A DNA stretch of 9,371 nucleotides from positions 1 to 9,371 of the forward strand of contig JAUWDQ010000097.1 of NCBI GenBank assembly GCA_030608745.1. Direction: 5' to 3'. The position numbers were made by a program, and so were the translations under genes. Numbering within the stretch: the first letter of the stretch is position 1; the number at the start of each line of letters is the position of its first letter. Below the pieces are notes generated by a model. That model did not search any database and was not told where the DNA came from. It was given only the letters and a program-made list of their open reading frames with translations. Source of the stretch: Pseudomonadota bacterium. Lineage in GTDB: Bacteria > Desulfobacterota > BSN033 > WVXP01 > G020346125. Shown piece after piece: positions 1-6,628 of the stretch.

Positions 1-26
1 CCGCATTCAGTAATGATTTGAAATCC

Positions 27-48
27 GGGTCGGGGGGGCGGGGGGCGG
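27..48 (+). other. G-rich tract able to form a G-quadruplex
   Basis: Runs of G3, G7 and G6, separated by one or two bases, form a nearly pure G tract ending 11 bases before the predicted -35 box. The G7 run can supply two triplets, so the tract satisfies the usual pattern of four G-runs of three or more with short loops. Folding and any regulatory effect are inference. It could equally be a low-complexity end of an upstream feature outside the window. Confidence 0.4.
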
Positions 49-59
49 AAGGAAAATGC

Positions 60-87
60 TTGACAAAAAAGGGAATTATGTTACCAT
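60..87 (+). promoter_or_regulatory. sigma70-type promoter for the + strand gene set
   Basis: A perfect TTGACA -35 box at 60-65 is followed, after 16 bases, by TACCAT at 82-87, which matches the -10 consensus at four of six positions including the critical first T, second A and last T. The start codon of the first gene lies 37 bases further on, with a strong AAGGAGG Shine-Dalgarno site at 110-116, 8 bases before the ATG. The -35 box is convincing; the -10 box is only fair. Confidence 0.5.
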
Positions 88-124
88 CAGCGCTCATGAA
101 AATGTCTGAAAGGAGGAAAGTCTT

Positions 125-1135
125 ATGAGTTGGCCAATTGAGTACTTCCACTACATACCCGCCCCTTCAAGCTTCATTGAAATGATGCCGGGTGCGATGA
201 AAGCAATGACCCAATGTGCAGCGGTCAAGCCAGGCGAGAACGTGGTGATCGCATGCGACACACACAAGATCCGTATGGCTGAGGCTCTGGCGGCAGCCGC
301 ATACGCTGTGGGAGGCATGCCCACCATCGTGGCATTCCCCCCCACAGGGGCCCATGGGGCTCAGGTTCCTAAGCCTGTCGTTGGTGCCTGTGCTCGAAGC
401 GATGTATTCTTTCTCCCCACCAGTTGGTCAATGACTCATACCGATGCACGCATTGAGGCCATCAAAAACGGTGCCCGGGGCACCACCATGTGCGAGGTCA
501 CAGAAGACTGCCTCTGCGTCGGGGGGATTCAGGCCGACTACGAGGAGAACGACCGGTTGGGTCGAAAGATAGGCACACTGCTAGCCAAAGCGAAAAAAAT
601 CAGAATGACTTCGCCAGCAGGAACCGACCTTCGGGGTGAAATCACCAACCGCCCCGTCCAATATGAAACAGGTCTATTCCGCGAACCAGGCCAATTTGCT
701 GCCTTACCAGACAGCGAGCTAAACATCTCTCCGGTAGAGGGAACCACGGAGGGGGTCATCGTAGGCGATGTGCGAGTGATGGGATTCGGGGTAACTCGAG
801 ACGAACCAATAACGATTCAAGTGAAGAAGGGTGAGGTTGCCGAAGTGACGGGTGGCAAGGCCGCGGAATATTTGAACACCACGTTGCGTTCTTTCAAAGA
901 CCGTTCCGCCTATAATTTGGCTGAATTTGCCGTTGGGCTCAATCCATTTTCCCGCGTCTATGCTACCAATCTGGAAGATTTGGGAAAGCTCGGTTTTGCT
1001 CATCACGGTATCGGAAGTAATTACGCCATCGGTGGAAAGGTCCTTGCACCCTGTCACATCGATGTCATCTATTCCAACGCAACCTTGGAAATCGATGGGA
1101 AGGTCGTTCTGGATCAGGGCAAGGCTCTCGTCTAG
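125..1135 (+). CDS. M29 aminopeptidase / NicX-like metalloenzyme
   Basis: This 336-residue protein belongs to the superfamily of thermophilic M29 metallo-aminopeptidases (AmpS, aminopeptidase T) and the iron-dependent 2,5-dihydroxypyridine 5,6-dioxygenase NicX. The C-terminal half shows the family's spaced metal-binding pattern: Glu205 in PVEGT, Glu267 in LAEFAVGLNP, His293/His294 in FAHHGIGSN, and His311 with Asp313 in CHIDVIY, followed by the typical EIDGKVV end. The length is nearer to NicX (about 350) than to classical M29 peptidases (about 410), which agrees with a non-peptidase role, but I cannot assign the substrate. The start is fixed by AAGGAGG 8 bases upstream and a promoter at 60-87. 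It is the first gene of a + strand set, and a small cupin follows after 151 bases. Superfamily membership is secure; peptidase versus ring-cleaving dioxygenase is open. Confidence 0.85.
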   Translation: MSWPIEYFHYIPAPSSFIEMMPGAMKAMTQCAAVKPGENVVIACDTHKIRMAEALAAAAYAVGGMPTIVAFPPTGAHGAQVPKPVVGACARSDVFFLPTSWSMTHTDARIEAIKNGARGTTMCEVTEDCLCVGGIQADYEENDRLGRKIGTLLAKAKKIRMTSPAGTDLRGEITNRPVQYETGLFREPGQFAALPDSELNISPVEGTTEGVIVGDVRVMGFGVTRDEPITIQVKKGEVAEVTGGKAAEYLNTTLRSFKDRSAYNLAEFAVGLNPFSRVYATNLEDLGKLGFAHHGIGSNYAIGGKVLAPCHIDVIYSNATLEIDGKVVLDQGKALV

Positions 1136-1194
1136 GGCGGTAAGGAGTAACTTCACGCAAAGATGGTTTTCCTCCGGTGGAGAGCTCTGGCCAG

Positions 1195-1222
1195 GGGCCG
1201 GTGATGTGAATAAGCCCGGCCC
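1195..1222 (+). promoter_or_regulatory. GC-rich hairpin between the metalloenzyme and cupin genes
   Basis: GGGCCGG at 1195-1201 pairs perfectly with CCGGCCC at 1216-1222 across a 14-base loop. No T-tract follows, so it is not an ordinary intrinsic terminator; mRNA stabilisation, processing or partial attenuation inside an operon would fit. The loop carries most of a 9-base direct repeat (GGTGATGTG at 1200-1208 and again at 1226-1234), and GAATACA is repeated at 1241-1247 and 1253-1259. The pairing is seen in the sequence; the role is inferred. Confidence 0.4.
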
Positions 1223-1286
1223 ACGGGTGATGTGCGGGTTGAATACATCAGCGAATACACCCGACCGACTAACACGAGGAGTCATT

Positions 1287-1667
1287 ATGAAACATGTTAA
1301 GGAACATGAGGTAAAGGGAGATCGATTTGATCCGCCTCATGCTCGAACCATCAAGCACCTGGCAACCCCATGGCCAAGTGGTACCCGCAATATCTGGATG
1401 GGGGTTACAAAAGTGGACCCGGGCAACTCCTCCAACCTCCATTCCCACGAAGACATGGAAGAGATCTTTTATGTCGTTTCCGGGCACGGCAGGATTCGAG
1501 TCGGTGAAGAGGGAGAGGCCGTTGAACCTGGCAGCTGCATCTACCTCCCCATCGGTTCACCGCATGAGCTCATTAATACGGGTGATGAGACCCTGAAGGT
1601 CGTCGCTGCCGCGTCCCCACCGTTTAGTTTAGACAGCTTTGGCGCCGTGCACAAGGGCCAGGAATGA
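1287..1667 (+). CDS. single-domain cupin protein
   Basis: This 126-residue protein is a complete small cupin barrel. Motif 1 matches the G(x)5HxH(x)3-4E(x)6G consensus exactly: Gly46, His52, His54, Glu59 and Gly66. Motif 2 matches G(x)5PxG(x)2H(x)3N: Gly82, Pro88, Gly90, His93 and Asn97. His52, His54, Glu59 and His93 are the expected metal ligands, so it probably binds one divalent metal ion. I chose the ATG at 1287 because GAGGAG at 1276-1281 lies 5 bases upstream; the reading frame stays open back to 927, but that part overlaps the preceding gene. Small cupins of this type act as sensors, isomerases, dioxygenases or sugar/aromatic-compound binding proteins, and sequence alone does not decide among these. 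Its place directly after a NicX/M29-like gene suggests a shared substrate. Confidence 0.9.
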   Translation: MKHVKEHEVKGDRFDPPHARTIKHLATPWPSGTRNIWMGVTKVDPGNSSNLHSHEDMEEIFYVVSGHGRIRVGEEGEAVEPGSCIYLPIGSPHELINTGDETLKVVAAASPPFSLDSFGAVHKGQE

Positions 1668-1693
1668 GTTGCCCTTGCGGGAATATCAAGGGG
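1652..1693 (+). promoter_or_regulatory. three-segment alternative hairpin at the cupin stop codon
   Basis: CAAGGGC at 1652-1658, GCCCTTG at 1671-1677 and CAAGGGG at 1687-1693 form mutually exclusive stems. The first and second pair over 7 bp with the cupin stop codon (1665-1667) in the loop; the second and third pair over 6 bp with a 9-base loop. Ribosomes terminating at the stop would block the first pairing and favour the second, so coupling of translation to expression of the next gene is conceivable. There is no T-tract, so a terminator is unlikely. The stems are short and could be chance. Confidence 0.25.
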
Positions 1694-1757
1694 TTGGGGA
1701 CCTTCCGACCAGCTCAATGGATCCACTCCGCGGATAAAGGTAGAGGGGGTATGAAAC

Positions 1758-2219
1758 ATGATTGAAAAAGTAGATCTCATTCTAGCTCCAACCGATTTTT
1801 CTCCTTATTCCTGTGAGGTATTTGCCTGGGCCGGTTTTTTTGCCAAGAAATTCAACGCGAAGATATTGCTGCTCCATGTTATGTCTGAGGCAACTGCCGA
1901 GAAGGTGACATCTATCCCGGGAAATCCGTGGGAAAGGGTCATGGAGCAAGAGGATAAAGACATGATGGACCAGTTCCATCTATGTCTCGCCTCTGACTTT
2001 GATACAACAATAGATATCGAGACCCTCGTGGCAGTGGGAACACCTCATAGCAAAATCATAGAGGTAGCCGAAGAAAGAAATGCCAGCATGATCGTCATGG
2101 GCACCCATGGACGGACAGGTATACCCCACGCTGTGATGGGTAGTGTGGCTGAAAAAGTCGTTCAACTCGCCCCCTGCCCAGTCTTTTCGGTCAAGCCAAC
2201 AAAAGCCGGGACAGGTTGA
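1758..2219 (+). CDS. UspA-family universal stress protein
   Basis: This 153-residue single Usp domain protein has the usual length for the family. The N-terminal strand ILAPTDFSPYS carries the conserved Asp13 that contacts nucleotide, and the C-terminal ATP-binding signature G-x2-G-x9-G-S is complete: Gly115, Gly118, Gly128 and Ser129. It therefore belongs to the ATP-binding (UspFG/MJ0577-like) type, not the UspA type that lacks nucleotide binding. It is cytoplasmic with no signal peptide or membrane segment. The ATG at 1758 is supported by GAGGGGG at 1743-1749, 8 bases upstream; an ATG at 1751 opens only a four-codon frame. In many anaerobes such genes sit beside metabolic operons as stress or energy-state sensors; nothing here shows a specific partner. 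Confidence 0.93.
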   Translation: MIEKVDLILAPTDFSPYSCEVFAWAGFFAKKFNAKILLLHVMSEATAEKVTSIPGNPWERVMEQEDKDMMDQFHLCLASDFDTTIDIETLVAVGTPHSKIIEVAEERNASMIVMGTHGRTGIPHAVMGSVAEKVVQLAPCPVFSVKPTKAGTG

Positions 2220-2292
2220 TATCCCATCCTTGTCCCTGAGTTTACTGGATATTTTCATTTTCCGACAAACTATAGAAAAGGGGGAGAACATC

Positions 2293-2940
2293 ATGAAGAT
2301 TACGTGGTTAGGACATGCGGCATTTTTACTTGAAACCCAAGGCCTAAAGATCGTTACCGATCCATATGACCACAACGACAATCGTATCGGATATGGTCCG
2401 ATTACCATACCGGTCGATATTGTCACAATTAGCCACGATCACGCTGACCACAATTATACGAAAGATTTGAGGGGAAATCCCCAAACGGTCAAAGGGAGTG
2501 GTAGTCATGAGGTCAAGGGAATAACCTTTACCGGTATTGACACACACCACGATCCCACGAAGGGAAGCCAGAGGGGGGACAACACCATCTTCTTGATCGG
2601 GGCAGAGGGTTTGAACCTATGCCATGCCGGGGATTTGGGCCATACCCTTTCAAGGGACAAAATCGAGGCCATTGGCCCGGTTGATATCCTCTTGATCCCG
2701 GTGGGAGGGTTTTACACCCTGGATGCCGCTGAGGCGACGAAAGTAATGGAGGATTTGAGTCCCAAGCTTGTCATCCCCATGCACTTCAAAACAGAGGTCC
2801 TCGATTTCCCGATTACAGGCGTTGATGAATTTTTGAAGGGAAAATCCAACGTCAGGCGCCAGGGCTCTTCGCAGCTTGAGGTGACCAAGGAAACCCTCCC
2901 GGAAAAAAGGGAAATCGTGGTCCTTGAACATTTACTGTAA
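2293..2940 (+). CDS. UPF0173-type metal-dependent hydrolase (metallo-beta-lactamase fold)
   Basis: This 215-residue protein has the MBL-fold motifs in order: WLGHAAFLLE at the N-terminus, Asp23 in VTDP, His48-x-His50-x-Asp52-His53, His85/His86 in DTHHDP, Asp114 in HAGDLG, and His164 in IPMHFK. These supply a normal binuclear zinc site. The layout corresponds to the UPF0173 / UlaG-related group (YtkL-like proteins), most of whose members have no proven substrate; hydrolysis of a lactone, ester or phosphodiester is possible. The ATG at 2293 is chosen because GGGGAG at 2281-2286 lies 6 bases upstream and the family starts with M-K-I-T/V-W-L-G-H; the frame is open to 2143, but that region is the end of the stress protein gene. 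It is the last + strand gene, facing the convergent - strand set. Confidence 0.92.
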   Translation: MKITWLGHAAFLLETQGLKIVTDPYDHNDNRIGYGPITIPVDIVTISHDHADHNYTKDLRGNPQTVKGSGSHEVKGITFTGIDTHHDPTKGSQRGDNTIFLIGAEGLNLCHAGDLGHTLSRDKIEAIGPVDILLIPVGGFYTLDAAEATKVMEDLSPKLVIPMHFKTEVLDFPITGVDEFLKGKSNVRRQGSSQLEVTKETLPEKREIVVLEHLL

Positions 2941-3009
2941 GCTTCGACTCCCCCTTCATTTAAGGAATTGTGTGGTTTAACCAATCATGTGGGCTAAGGG
3001 AAAATATCT

Positions 3010-3041
3010 CCGTTTCCCGGTTTGAAACACGGATCCTTTTT
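3010..3041 (+). terminator. weak candidate terminator after the + strand gene set
   Basis: CCGTTTC (3010-3016) can pair with GAAACACGG (3024-3032) through a 7-base loop, with a two-base bulge in the right arm, and a run of five T follows at 3037-3041. It sits 70 bases after the hydrolase stop codon and before the convergent gene, where termination is expected. The bulge and the four-base spacer before the T run make it a weak structure. Confidence 0.3.
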
Positions 3042-3060
3042 CAGGTACCGTCCAAAATTT

Positions 3061-3103
3061 CAGTTGAATTCTTGTGACTCAATGATGGGCGTGAGAATTA
3101 CTG
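3061..3103 (-). terminator. bulged inverted repeat between convergent genes
   Basis: CAGT (3061-3064) pairs with ACTG (3100-3103), and AATTCT (3067-3072) pairs with AGAATT (3094-3099), leaving a two-base bulge and a 21-base loop. On the - strand the structure is followed by AAATTTT (complement of 3054-3060), a poor T-tract, so it could end transcription of the - strand operon about 90 bases past its last stop codon. The pairing is AT-rich; function is inferred from position. Confidence 0.25.
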
Positions 3104-3190
3104 AAAAAAATATTGGTGGGGCCAGGGGTTTCTCGATTCTATGGGTCAGGTGAGGCTCTCCCGGATTCGTGCCAGATCTTTGTCATTTGT

Positions 3191-4810
3191 TCATCGCATG
3201 GCTTGCCTTACCATGGTGATAGGATGGACTGAATCGACCTTCGCGTCATTCTTGATCTTCATTTGGCAGGAAGCACAATCGCTCAAAATCAAATCAAGTT
3301 TCTTACCCCTTATTTCATCACTCAAGGGATTTCCAATTCTTTGGGATAATTCATACCTCTCCTTCTTAAAACCCATAGTCCCTGCCATGCCACAACATTT
3401 GTCAAAGGTTGCTGCAAGCTCCAATCCCGGAATTAATTGCAAGAGATCAACAAAGGGCGCCCCAATCTTTTGAGCCTTTAAATGGCAGGGGCTCTGGTAA
3501 CCGACCCGCCTTTTGATCTTCTTATAATCGGTATTCAACTCACCTGCTTTATGCATTTGCCAGAGGTAATCCCCCAAATTGTAAATTCGGCTTTGGACCT
3601 CCTCTTCCTTCAACTGATCAAAAAGGAAAGGGTATTCATATTTCATCACAGCCCCGCAGGTGGTGCAGCTCGCAACGATATCGTATCCCTGGTGGATCAA
3701 TTTTCTCAGTTCCCTCGATACGGCAATGGCCCTGTTCCTGGCTGACTCGAGATCCCCGAGGCCGATGAATGGGGCCCCGCAACATCCAGGGTCAAACGCC
3801 GTAGCTTCAACACCGTTCGCCTCCAGGACAAAGAGACTATTCTTTGCTGTATCCGGATCGTTAAACCGATCAAAGCAACCGACGAAGTAAGCGACTTTCC
3901 GTTTCGTCGTCCTCTCTATTCCTTCGCGGGGTAAGACCTTGCCCGGATGGTATTCCGGAAAAGGCGCCCTCTCGTCGATCCTCAACAGAACATCTATTAT
4001 TTTCCTAACGGATTTTTTCTTTACCAAGGAATTGAAAAAGGAAGACACGGAAGAGACCAAATGTCCGACTAAATGGGGCCGTGACATCAACCAGTCCCGT
4101 ACGGATACCCCCTTGTGCTTAAACACTTCCCCCTTAATTTTACTGCTGATTTCCGAAAAATTAACATCCCAGGGACAGTTCACGTCGCACTGTCTGCACT
4201 GGATGCATTGGTCCAAGAACGATTCCAAATGCTTCAGTTGTTTTTTCCCGTCACGAACATCGTAGTACAGTTCAGCCAACTTAACTCCAAAGAACGGGCC
4301 GCCGTAGTCAATCTCCTCCTTGTACGCGGGGCAGTTGGAAAGGCACGAAAGGCACTCGTTGCACCGCATGAGCTGAGAAAATTCCGGAGGCTGTAAGGCC
4401 ACCTCCGGCTCGTGATCCGCTGAATAAACGAGACCATACTTCCTCAATGGCTCAAGCAAACCAGATCGATCGACAGCCAGATCTCTGATGACAGGGAGGT
4501 TATCGAGAGGTTCCAAGGTCATCCTATCTTCCAAAGTGGTCTCACAGGCCAAACCGGGCTGCCCATTGATCTTAATGGCACATTTCCCGCAAAGCTTATA
4601 TCTGCACCCATAACTGAAAAGGAGTGTCGAATCAATCTCCTCATACACATAGATGAGGGCTGCTATGACTGACCCCTGATCAACGTGGGACACTGTATAC
4701 TCCTTCAAGGTGGGGCCATCATCCACTTCTGGGTTAAACCGTGAAATTCTTATCGTGTATTCATCCATCTGCCGTGTCCCTTTCATCTTCCCCCATGTTC
4801 CATGGGTCAT
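3191..4810 (-). CDS. fumarate reductase/SDH-type FeS subunit fused to two CCG domains (TfrB-like)
   Basis: This 539-residue electron-transfer subunit combines two modules. Residues 15-215 are SdhB-like: a [2Fe-2S] site (Cys69, Cys74, Cys77, Cys89), then two full CxxCxxCxxxCP ferredoxin motifs (Cys150/153/156/160 and Cys202/205/208/212). The second motif has Cys where true SdhB has a non-Cys residue for its [3Fe-4S] cluster, so two [4Fe-4S] clusters are expected. Residues 305-539 carry two complete CCG domains as in HdrB/HdrD, GlpC and TfrB: Cys312, Cys343-Cys344, Cys382/Cys385, and Cys442, Cys472-Cys473, Cys512/Cys515. No membrane segment is evident. The ATG at 4810 overlaps the flavoprotein stop as ATGA, implying translational coupling, but has no good Shine-Dalgarno site; the family-like sequence begins at Met15 (4768), a plausible alternative start. 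It partners the flavoprotein encoded just upstream. Confidence 0.92.
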   Translation of the reverse strand: MTHGTWGKMKGTRQMDEYTIRISRFNPEVDDGPTLKEYTVSHVDQGSVIAALIYVYEEIDSTLLFSYGCRYKLCGKCAIKINGQPGLACETTLEDRMTLEPLDNLPVIRDLAVDRSGLLEPLRKYGLVYSADHEPEVALQPPEFSQLMRCNECLSCLSNCPAYKEEIDYGGPFFGVKLAELYYDVRDGKKQLKHLESFLDQCIQCRQCDVNCPWDVNFSEISSKIKGEVFKHKGVSVRDWLMSRPHLVGHLVSSVSSFFNSLVKKKSVRKIIDVLLRIDERAPFPEYHPGKVLPREGIERTTKRKVAYFVGCFDRFNDPDTAKNSLFVLEANGVEATAFDPGCCGAPFIGLGDLESARNRAIAVSRELRKLIHQGYDIVASCTTCGAVMKYEYPFLFDQLKEEEVQSRIYNLGDYLWQMHKAGELNTDYKKIKRRVGYQSPCHLKAQKIGAPFVDLLQLIPGLELAATFDKCCGMAGTMGFKKERYELSQRIGNPLSDEIRGKKLDLILSDCASCQMKIKNDAKVDSVHPITMVRQAMR

Positions 4811-6501
4811 ATCTCGGAGATGTCTTTCTCAAAGAAAGATGTCTCCATTTTGCTCTTCTTCTTCTGGATGATAATGTTCTTGAGCCAGTGCGCATCATCT
4901 TTATCGGGATAATCCAGCCGCAAGTGGGCGCCCCTTGACTCCTTCCGCTCCAGGGCGCAGGTAGCAATCATTCGTGCACAGGTGAGCATATTTTTTAATT
5001 CGACAGCGTCAAGGAATTCCGTGTTGTAGCGCCGAATGGATGAGACGGAAAGAGCATTTTCCACCTCTTCTTCCATGCGATCAATTTGGGATAAGGCACT
5101 GCTCAACCTCTCGCCATCGCGCACGATCCCCACGTTTTCCCTCATGAGCTTCTGAAACTCTCTCTTGAGTTTGATTGGCCTTTGTGGTCCCTTTTGTCCG
5201 AAGAGTTTCTCAATCTTCTCGATTTCCCTTGAAATCAAAGAGTTGCTTATTTTTCCCTTTTCTCGTTCTTTGATCCATGTGCTCATTTCTTTGCCAGCTA
5301 CTATTCCGGTGACGAAAATATCCGCAATGGAGGTAGAGCCGAGTCGATTTGCCCCCATCGCCCCTCCTGCCGCCTCTCCGACAGCGTAGAGATTCTTCAT
5401 GCTGGAATGCCCATGAGGGTCAATCTTCACGCCTCCCATCATATAGTGGGACGAGGGTGAAACATCCCAGGGCTCTTTCCAGTTGAAGGCCTTCTCCCCA
5501 TAGGCGATGCGAACCTTTTCAAAAAAGTTAACCTCATCCTTCACCCTCTTAAACTCAAGCATCTCCGGAACGTCCAAATTTCCCGAGAGATCCAGTTTCA
5601 ATCCTCCCCACTCCGTTGCCCTTCCGGCGGAGATCTCCTTAGCCATGAGGGCAGTTACCTGAGCTCTGGTCATCTTGTTGATATCATGATCCGCTATGAC
5701 TTCTCCCAATCCGTTGATCAGTTTTCCCTTCGGCCCCGCCAATATGGGTTCATCAAGAAGGGTCCCCACCAAATGCGGGGGGTGATTCATGGCAAAGGGG
5801 AAGAACTGGACCATCTCCATGTCCACCAACTGGACACCTGCCTCAAAGGCAATCGCATAACCTTCCCCGGTCGCTGTACGATTATTCGTAGTCTGGGGGT
5901 AATACAACCACCCACATCCTCCCGTTGCCAAAACCGTGGCCTTGGCCTTCAAAACCACACACTCACTCGTCTTCAAATCAACCCCTAACGCACCCCGTAT
6001 TTCATCTCCTTCCCGAAAGAGGGTGGTAACCAGGGTATCCTCAAATACCGAAATGGATTTCGTGTTGGCAACGGCGTTGCGAAGAGCATGCGCAATTGAT
6101 ACCGCTAAGCCACCGAATGATCTAGGGAAACTATGTCCCCCGAGTCTGGATGCGGCCTTGCCGGAGAATCTCCCCTCTTCATCCCTCCGAAAGTAGTGCC
6201 CCAAACCCTGGACAAAACGAATAGCGGACGAGGCATTTCTGGCAATGATATCTACCAAGTGTCCGTTGCTCAGGTATTCCCCCCCTCTCATCATATCCTG
6301 CTTCAAGACCTCGGCTGAATCGCCATCCACGACGCCGGAGGAGGACATTTCCCCGCCAGACATACGGGTATTTCCCATTCCGATCCCCTCTTTTGATACC
6401 AAGGCGACAGAAGTTCCATTTCTTGCGGCAGTTATCGCAGCAGCACAACCCGCACCTCCTGCTCCGAGTACGATTACATCAAAATCGAATTCTTTTGTCA
6501 T
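4807..6501 (-). CDS. fumarate reductase/succinate dehydrogenase-type flavoprotein (TfrA/FrdA-like)
   Basis: This 564-residue FAD subunit is of the FrdA/SdhA/NadB/AprA superfamily. It has an N-terminal dinucleotide motif (Gly13, Gly15, Gly18), the second FAD strand LATGGCGWLY near 191-200, the active-site motif HYMMGG (His352), GANRLGS (Arg386), and the C-terminal ALERKESRGAH with HWLKN near 538-542. Compared with E. coli FrdA from memory, Arg287 corresponds to Arg279, Glu245 to Glu251, His355 to His352 and Arg390 to Arg386, but the substrate-binding His232 of the QxHPTG motif is Phe234 here (QFFPFA). The His that links FAD covalently in membrane SDH/FRD is absent (GMGNTRMSGG), so FAD should be non-covalent. 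GAGGGA at 6507-6512, 5 bases upstream, supports the ATG. With the overlapping FeS/CCG gene it forms a soluble two-subunit oxidoreductase; no membrane-anchor gene is present. Substrate is uncertain. Confidence 0.92.
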   Translation of the reverse strand: MTKEFDFDVIVLGAGGAGCAAAITAARNGTSVALVSKEGIGMGNTRMSGGEMSSSGVVDGDSAEVLKQDMMRGGEYLSNGHLVDIIARNASSAIRFVQGLGHYFRRDEEGRFSGKAASRLGGHSFPRSFGGLAVSIAHALRNAVANTKSISVFEDTLVTTLFREGDEIRGALGVDLKTSECVVLKAKATVLATGGCGWLYYPQTTNNRTATGEGYAIAFEAGVQLVDMEMVQFFPFAMNHPPHLVGTLLDEPILAGPKGKLINGLGEVIADHDINKMTRAQVTALMAKEISAGRATEWGGLKLDLSGNLDVPEMLEFKRVKDEVNFFEKVRIAYGEKAFNWKEPWDVSPSSHYMMGGVKIDPHGHSSMKNLYAVGEAAGGAMGANRLGSTSIADIFVTGIVAGKEMSTWIKEREKGKISNSLISREIEKIEKLFGQKGPQRPIKLKREFQKLMRENVGIVRDGERLSSALSQIDRMEEEVENALSVSSIRRYNTEFLDAVELKNMLTCARMIATCALERKESRGAHLRLDYPDKDDAHWLKNIIIQKKKSKMETSFFEKDISEI

Positions 6502-6542
6502 CCCAATCCCTCATTCATTACTGCCCGGGGTTGATAAAATGG

Positions 6543-6564
6543 AAAAAGGCTTTCCTGCCAGCCT
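6543..6564 (-). terminator. weak hairpin with T-run between dehydrogenase and flavoprotein genes
   Basis: Read on the - strand, AGGCT and AGCCT (complements of 6560-6564 and 6547-6551) form a 5-bp stem with an 8-base loop, followed directly by four more T (6543-6546). It sits about 65 bases past the dehydrogenase stop and 41 bases before the flavoprotein start. The stem is short, so at most it would reduce read-through inside an operon. Confidence 0.25.
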
Positions 6565-6628
6565 GGCCATGCGAACCCGGCCTCGCACACCACGGCTCTC
6601 ATGAAAATCATACCTCGAGTGAATTTTC

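Noticed and set aside
719..1285. 188-codon open frame on the - strand over the metalloenzyme gene
   Set aside because: It lies antisense to a convincing conserved gene, has no recognisable motif and covers the intergenic hairpin; it is a shadow.
927..1286. Upstream extension of the cupin reading frame
   Set aside because: It overlaps the preceding gene in another frame, its translation lacks family resemblance, and a good Shine-Dalgarno site marks the ATG at 1287.
2221..2280. Possible promoter in the gap before the hydrolase gene
   Set aside because: TTGTCC at 2230 and TATAGA at 2271 resemble promoter boxes but are spaced far too widely, and no better pair was found.
2143..2292. Upstream extension of the metal-dependent hydrolase frame
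   Set aside because: It overlaps the end of the stress protein gene; the family-typical N-terminus and a Shine-Dalgarno site are at 2293.
3104..3110. A7 run (T7 on the - strand) as part of an intrinsic terminator
   Set aside because: On the - strand the T run precedes the inverted repeat, and only a 3-bp stem can form immediately before it.
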